Assembly (NCBI GenBank): GCA_017429205.1
Contig: JAFRPH010000004.1
Coordinates: 14,820 to 78,819 of the forward strand
Direction: 5' to 3'
From: Bacteroidales bacterium
GTDB taxonomy: Bacteria; Bacteroidota; Bacteroidia; Bacteroidales; UBA932
DNA length: 64,000 bases
This document shows positions 60,733-64,000 of the stretch, one piece after another (position 1 is the stretch's first letter; the number at the start of each line of letters is the position of its first letter). Position numbers and translations under genes: made by a program. The notes under the pieces are model-generated. The model searched no databases. It saw only the letters and a program-made list of their open reading frames with translations, and was not told where the DNA came from.

Positions 60733-61167
60733 TTACTGACAGTTGCTCAGAAACTTCCAGGCCCGGAGGTAGGTCCTGAGCCGGGTGACGTCCCGGTCCG
60801 TGATTTCTTCCAGGCGGCGGATGTCCATGTTGTCCTCGAGGTCCGCCATCTTCACCTCCCGGGCGAGGGCGTTCCCGGCAAGGCGCTGCACAAACGCCTC
60901 ATAGCTTTCCCCTTTCTGCTTGGTGATGGCCTGCACGGCATTGACGATCTCGTCCGGAAAACCTTGCTCGCGCAGCTCATCCACGGTCACGGAGGTGTCC
61001 TCCAGCGTGTCGTGAAGCAGGGCCACGGTCTTGGCCTGCATGCTGTGGCACCGGGCCGCCACCCGGATCGGATGGGTCACATAGTCCCGTCCGCCCTTGT
61101 CTTTCTGCCCCTCGTGCGCCCGGATGGCGATCCGCAGAGCGAGGTTATATAAATCTTCAGCTGTCAT
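60733..61167 (-). CDS. HD-domain phosphohydrolase (SpoT/Mesh1-like)
   Basis: 144 residues. The HD metal site is spread as AIRAHEGQKDKGG, YVTHPIRVA and VALLHDTLEDTSVT, then LAREVKMADLEDNMDIRR, the layout of RelA/SpoT hydrolase domains and of the small Mesh1-type enzymes. It could hydrolyse (p)ppGpp or a related nucleotide; the sequence alone cannot exclude other substrates. I set the start at 61167 (MTAEDLYNLA) because a TATCTTTG box lies 20 nt upstream; a longer reading would begin before the promoter. Confidence 0.88.
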   Translation of the reverse strand: MTAEDLYNLALRIAIRAHEGQKDKGGRDYVTHPIRVAARCHSMQAKTVALLHDTLEDTSVTVDELREQGFPDEIVNAVQAITKQKGESYEAFVQRLAGNALAREVKMADLEDNMDIRRLEEITDRDVTRLRTYLRAWKFLSNCQ

Positions 61168-61186
61168 CGTTCGATTCAATGCATTG

Positions 61187-61194
61187 CAAAGATA
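61187..61194 (-). promoter_or_regulatory. -7 box of the HD-hydrolase gene
   Basis: TATCTTTG on the minus strand, 19 nt before the chosen start codon. Confidence 0.65.
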
Positions 61195-61391
61195 CATCTT
61201 TTTCTTCACTCGGCAAGGGAAGCCAGGTCCGAGACGAGGCACATCGCAAAATGAATAATCTGCCGACTTTGATTCCCCTATTGCAAAGAATTATGCTATG
61301 CGGCTTGAAATTTCCGTGAAACCACTTTCCCATCTCGTCCCTTTTTGCTATTTTCGTACTTGCAAGGTGCACTTTCGATTGACAACGCTTT

Positions 61392-62249
61392 ATGCCTACC
61401 GACTCCTACCCCACCCTCTTGTCTGCCGTACAGGATATTCTGAAGCGGCACGGCGAATGGTTCGATGTTATTGAACCGGGCCGCATTCGTCTTGACGGGT
61501 TCCCGCTCGAGATGTTTCCCGTCCTTGAGATCACCGAAAAGGGTGTCTCTTTCCTATGTCCGGTCGCTTATTACGAAACGGAGGAGCAGTGTTCGGCCAT
61601 TCTGGATTGCTGCGACAAGAACCGGCGGATCGCTTATGACGACTTCGGACTGGGAACATCCGCAAATCTCCCCGAGAGTGTCTCCTTTCTTGCCCGGAAG
61701 GAGTCGCAAGAGGTGGTTGCGCGCACATTCTTCGACGGAGACGGCATCCTGGCCGACCCGGAAGAGTTCCTCTCTTCCATCGACCGGATCAAAGGGTTTT
61801 CCCAGGCGCTCAGAAACGAAAAGCTTTTCCCGGTCATTTACTGCAGGATGCCCAAAACCACCATCGATTCATCGGCCCCCAGGGCATTGTTCTACTGCAG
61901 CCTCATCCTGGCCCGCAAGGGAGAAGAGCCGCTGCTGCCCATCGACTTCAACGATGTGAAGACCGCATTCAAGCACTGCAAACAATTGGTTTTCCACCCG
62001 TCCTTATCCGCCGATTCCATCGACGGACTGTTGTCGAAGATGGAGGAGGCCTGCCGCGGCGACCTGCTTCCCGACGAGCGATTTGGGCTGATCGCCTCCA
62101 TCTCCCTCCCGAACCATGGCCGCGTCGACGCAAATCCCTACACGGTGCTGAGAGAGCGGATCGACGCGCGCCCCCTGTGCTTCGGCATCAGTATGGCGGC
62201 CGACAATGACCGTCCTTTCTCCGCCGAGATGGTCCTGCTCAGAGTTTGA
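61392..62249 (+). CDS. Uncharacterised 285-residue protein
   Basis: I do not recognise this protein. It has no signal peptide or membrane segment. The N-terminal half (DILKRHGEWFDVIEPGRIRL, FPVLEITEKGVSFLCPVAYY) has the strand-helix rhythm of YbjN/secretion-chaperone-like domains, a weak impression only. The C-terminal half contains IDFNDVKTAFKHCKQLVFHP and DERFGLIASISLPNHGR. Base composition is a little lower in GC than in the neighbours, and no clean TAnnTTTG box precedes it. The purU -33 box overlaps its last codons, so it is a separate transcription unit. Confidence 0.65.
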   Translation: MPTDSYPTLLSAVQDILKRHGEWFDVIEPGRIRLDGFPLEMFPVLEITEKGVSFLCPVAYYETEEQCSAILDCCDKNRRIAYDDFGLGTSANLPESVSFLARKESQEVVARTFFDGDGILADPEEFLSSIDRIKGFSQALRNEKLFPVIYCRMPKTTIDSSAPRALFYCSLILARKGEEPLLPIDFNDVKTAFKHCKQLVFHPSLSADSIDGLLSKMEEACRGDLLPDERFGLIASISLPNHGRVDANPYTVLRERIDARPLCFGISMAADNDRPFSAEMVLLRV

Positions 62250-62275
62250 TTAATACCTGAAAAGGATTAACTTTG
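62245..62275 (+). promoter_or_regulatory. Promoter of purU, very short leader
   Basis: TTTG at 62245-62248, 19 nt, TAACTTTG at 62268-62275. The ATG follows after 7 nt. The -33 box overlaps the stop codon of the upstream gene. Confidence 0.78.
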
Positions 62276-62282
62276 CCGCATT

Positions 62283-63149
62283 ATGTCAACAGGCAAAGCC
62301 ATCATTTTGCTGCACTGCCCGGACCGGCAGGGCATCATCACGGACGTGACGGGGTTCATCACCCGGAACGGCGGAAACATCGTCTATCTCGACCAATACG
62401 TGGACACCATCGAGAAGCGGCTCTTCATGCGGATCGAATGGGAACTGGACAGTTTCTCCATCCCGCGGGATCGCATCAAGCAGGCTGTGGACGCCGCTTT
62501 CGCCGAGCGGTACGAGATGTACTCGAGCGTGTATTTCAGCGACGAGAAGCCGCGGATGGCCATTTTCGTGAGCAAGATGAGCCACTGCCTCTATGACCTG
62601 CTGGCCCGGTACTATGCCGGCGAGTGGGAAGTGGACATTCCCTGCATCGTGAGCAACCACGAGGACCTACGGGAGGTGGCGGAACAGTTCGGCATTCCCT
62701 TCTATGTCTGGAAAATCGCGCCAGACAAATCGAACCGGGAGGAGGTGGAGCGCGAGGAGATGGCCCTGCTGGAGCGCGAGCATGTTACATTCATCGTCCT
62801 CGCCCGGTATATGCAGGTCATCAGCGACGGAATGATCGCCCGCTATCCGCATCACATCATCAACATCCACCACTCCTTCCTGCCCGCCTTCGTCGGGGCG
62901 CGTCCCTATCACCAGGCCTATGAGCGCGGCGTCAAAATCATCGGCGCCACCAGCCATTACGTGACCCGCGAACTGGACGCCGGCCCCATCATCGAACAGG
63001 ACGTCGTGCGCATCACCCACAAAGACACCCCGGAAAGTCTGGTCCTCAAGGGCCGCGACCTGGAAAAGATCGTCCTCAGCCGCGCCGTCACCCGCCACAT
63101 CGAGCGTAAGATCCTGACCTACAAGAACCGGACGATTGTCTTCGGGTGA
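62283..63149 (+). CDS. purU: Formyltetrahydrofolate deformylase
   Basis: Hydrolyses 10-formyl-THF to formate and THF, feeding formate to purine synthesis and balancing the folate pool. 288 residues. The N-terminal ACT domain (AIILLHCPDRQGIITDVTGF) is followed by the formyltransferase-like domain with the catalytic set in PHHIINIHHSFLPAFVGARP (Asn, His) and TRELDAGPIIEQDVVRI (Asp), as in PurU. Monocistronic, with a promoter 7 nt before the start codon, so the mRNA is nearly leaderless. Confidence 0.95.
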   Translation: MSTGKAIILLHCPDRQGIITDVTGFITRNGGNIVYLDQYVDTIEKRLFMRIEWELDSFSIPRDRIKQAVDAAFAERYEMYSSVYFSDEKPRMAIFVSKMSHCLYDLLARYYAGEWEVDIPCIVSNHEDLREVAEQFGIPFYVWKIAPDKSNREEVEREEMALLEREHVTFIVLARYMQVISDGMIARYPHHIINIHHSFLPAFVGARPYHQAYERGVKIIGATSHYVTRELDAGPIIEQDVVRITHKDTPESLVLKGRDLEKIVLSRAVTRHIERKILTYKNRTIVFG

Positions 63150-63176
63150 TTGCGGGCGCAAAACGACCGGGGGCAC

Positions 63177-63881
63177 TCACCTCTGGCCGCGCCTGCGGTT
63201 CACGGCTTGATACTGTCCAGGGCGGACGGTGTCGAGCCAGTTCGCATCCGTGCGGGGCTTGTCCGAACGCTCGACGGTATGGACCTTGATGTTCTGGCCG
63301 CCCAGGACGATCCTGTCCATAAATGAATCGATCTCGTTCCAGAACCATTTCAGCGGCAGGAGGGCGACGCAGTGGTCCCCTGCGAAATACTCGTTGAGCA
63401 TATAAGGGACGTCCATCGCGTACAGCTGGCGGCTGACATAGAAGGGGCCGAATCCGTGGCGGTTCGGACTCCGTTCCACGTCGAATGTCACGACAGGGTC
63501 CGCCGACCCGTGGAAGAAGCACATCGGACAAGGCTTCCGGGTCCACTTGAGTTCCGTGTTGTCGTCGCCGGTCAAATAGACAGCGCCCGCCATGGGTATG
63601 ACGCCGGCGTAGTTGAACCCTTCCGGCAGGTTGTCCTTGGCAAGCTTGTGGCCGGTGCAGATATAATACTCGGCGTTCATGCTGTTGATGGCGCCGGCGC
63701 TGCTGCCGCTGATGACGATTTTGTCCGGGTCGATGTTGTACGCGCCGGCGTGCGCGATCAGCCAAGCCGTCGCCGCATAGAGATCCTCGACGCCGATGTC
63801 GATGGAATACTGGAAAGGATTGTACCCCTCCGGGGGCGTGATGAGCGGCTTCCCGTCCCTGCCCCGGGCGGGATTTGAAAA
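63177..63881 (-). pseudogene. 5'-truncated alpha/beta hydrolase (esterase-like)
   Basis: An open frame without a start codon that encodes 234 residues of an alpha/beta hydrolase: the nucleophile elbow ISGSSAGAINSMNAE, the Asp in CFFHGSADPVVTF and a His in FAGDHCVALL. The only in-frame ATG (63680) lies downstream of the nucleophile, so it cannot be the real start; upstream, the frame meets TAA and TAG within ten codons, just where base composition drops sharply. The N-terminal part, including any signal peptide, is missing. It resembles feruloyl or acetyl esterases and lipase-type carboxylesterases. I infer that an insertion or rearrangement cut it. Confidence 0.72.
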
Positions 63882-64000
63882 TTACTCCTAGATACTCAAT
63901 TTTACTGCGGTTTACCAACAATCAATAATAATATATCAATTGATTATCAATAATATAGGCTATTGACCGACAGTAATCCGTGCCCCTATCCGGTATTGAA
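63882..64000. mobile_element. AT-rich segment at the junction, possible mobile-element end
   Basis: About 34% GC against roughly 60% for the rest. It contains ATCAATAATA twice (63921-63930, 63946-63955) around the palindrome ATCAATTGAT (63935-63944), an iteron-like set. No transposase or integrase is visible before the window ends, so the element type is unknown. Confidence 0.35.

Noticed and set aside
63088..63921. A 277-codon minus-strand frame that spans the hydrolase junction.
   Set aside because: It is in a different frame from the hydrolase motifs and is Arg/Pro-rich shadow sequence; its crossing of the junction is accidental.

Overview
The window is about 60% GC and comes from a member of the Bacteroidales that I cannot name further. 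The evidence is SusC/SusD pairs, BACON-domain glycosidase lipoproteins, a DUF5106/TlpA protein, an RNase G of Bacteroidetes type, and many promoters of the Bacteroidetes form (TTTG, 19-20 nt, TAnnTTTG) with hardly any Shine-Dalgarno sequence. Codons are strongly biased to G/C at the third position, so very long antisense open frames are common and are not genes. Nearly all the DNA is ordinary chromosome apart from two glycan-utilisation loci and an AT-rich junction at the right edge.

Region 1 (1-14.8 kb, minus strand) is a beta-mannan or mixed beta-glycan PUL in two operons. The first (14813 to 9026) encodes a GH5, a GH26, a GPH-family sugar symporter and a second GH5 with two BACON domains. 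After a strong terminator, the second operon (8800 to beyond base 1) encodes a DUF5018-like surface lipoprotein, a GH26, SusC, SusD and a second SusC that lacks the N-terminal carboxypeptidase-like domain. No regulator for this locus is in the window.

Region 2 (14.9-26.5 kb) is housekeeping: tadA, a small basic protein, a TSCPD protein, tRNA-Gln, a small CxC/CxxC protein, alanine racemase, a membrane zinc peptidase, a DJ-1 protein, then lon-ung-coaD-tlpA-like, HU, a 29-residue COX24-like protein and RNase G.

Region 3 (26.5-43.4 kb) is an alpha-mannan PUL, apparently one 15-kb minus-strand operon: manA (long form), ROK kinase, SusC, SusD, a triplicated SusE-like protein, GH76, GH92, GH76. A divergent GntR/UTRA repressor gene and a convergent FHS-family sugar permease complete it. 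Three near-identical 14-bp sites lie at the manA and permease promoters and look like the GntR operators. The GH92 has Gln where the family's general-acid Glu normally stands, which points to a mannose-1-phosphate (phosphomannan) uncapping enzyme. A perfect 11-bp hairpin separates the susCDE part from the enzyme part.

Region 4 (43.4-63.2 kb) is core chromosome: lnt, a TPR membrane regulator with a long structured leader, a PASTA protein and rluD, a glycine-rich TonB receptor-like protein, ruvC-serS-rpmA-rplU, an unusual EF-hand membrane protein, a GT4 glycosyltransferase, yqeY, an SPFH protein with a small RHH protein, an HD hydrolase, an unknown protein and purU. At 63.18-63.88 kb an alpha/beta hydrolase is cut at its 5' end by AT-rich DNA, probably the edge of a mobile or rearranged segment.
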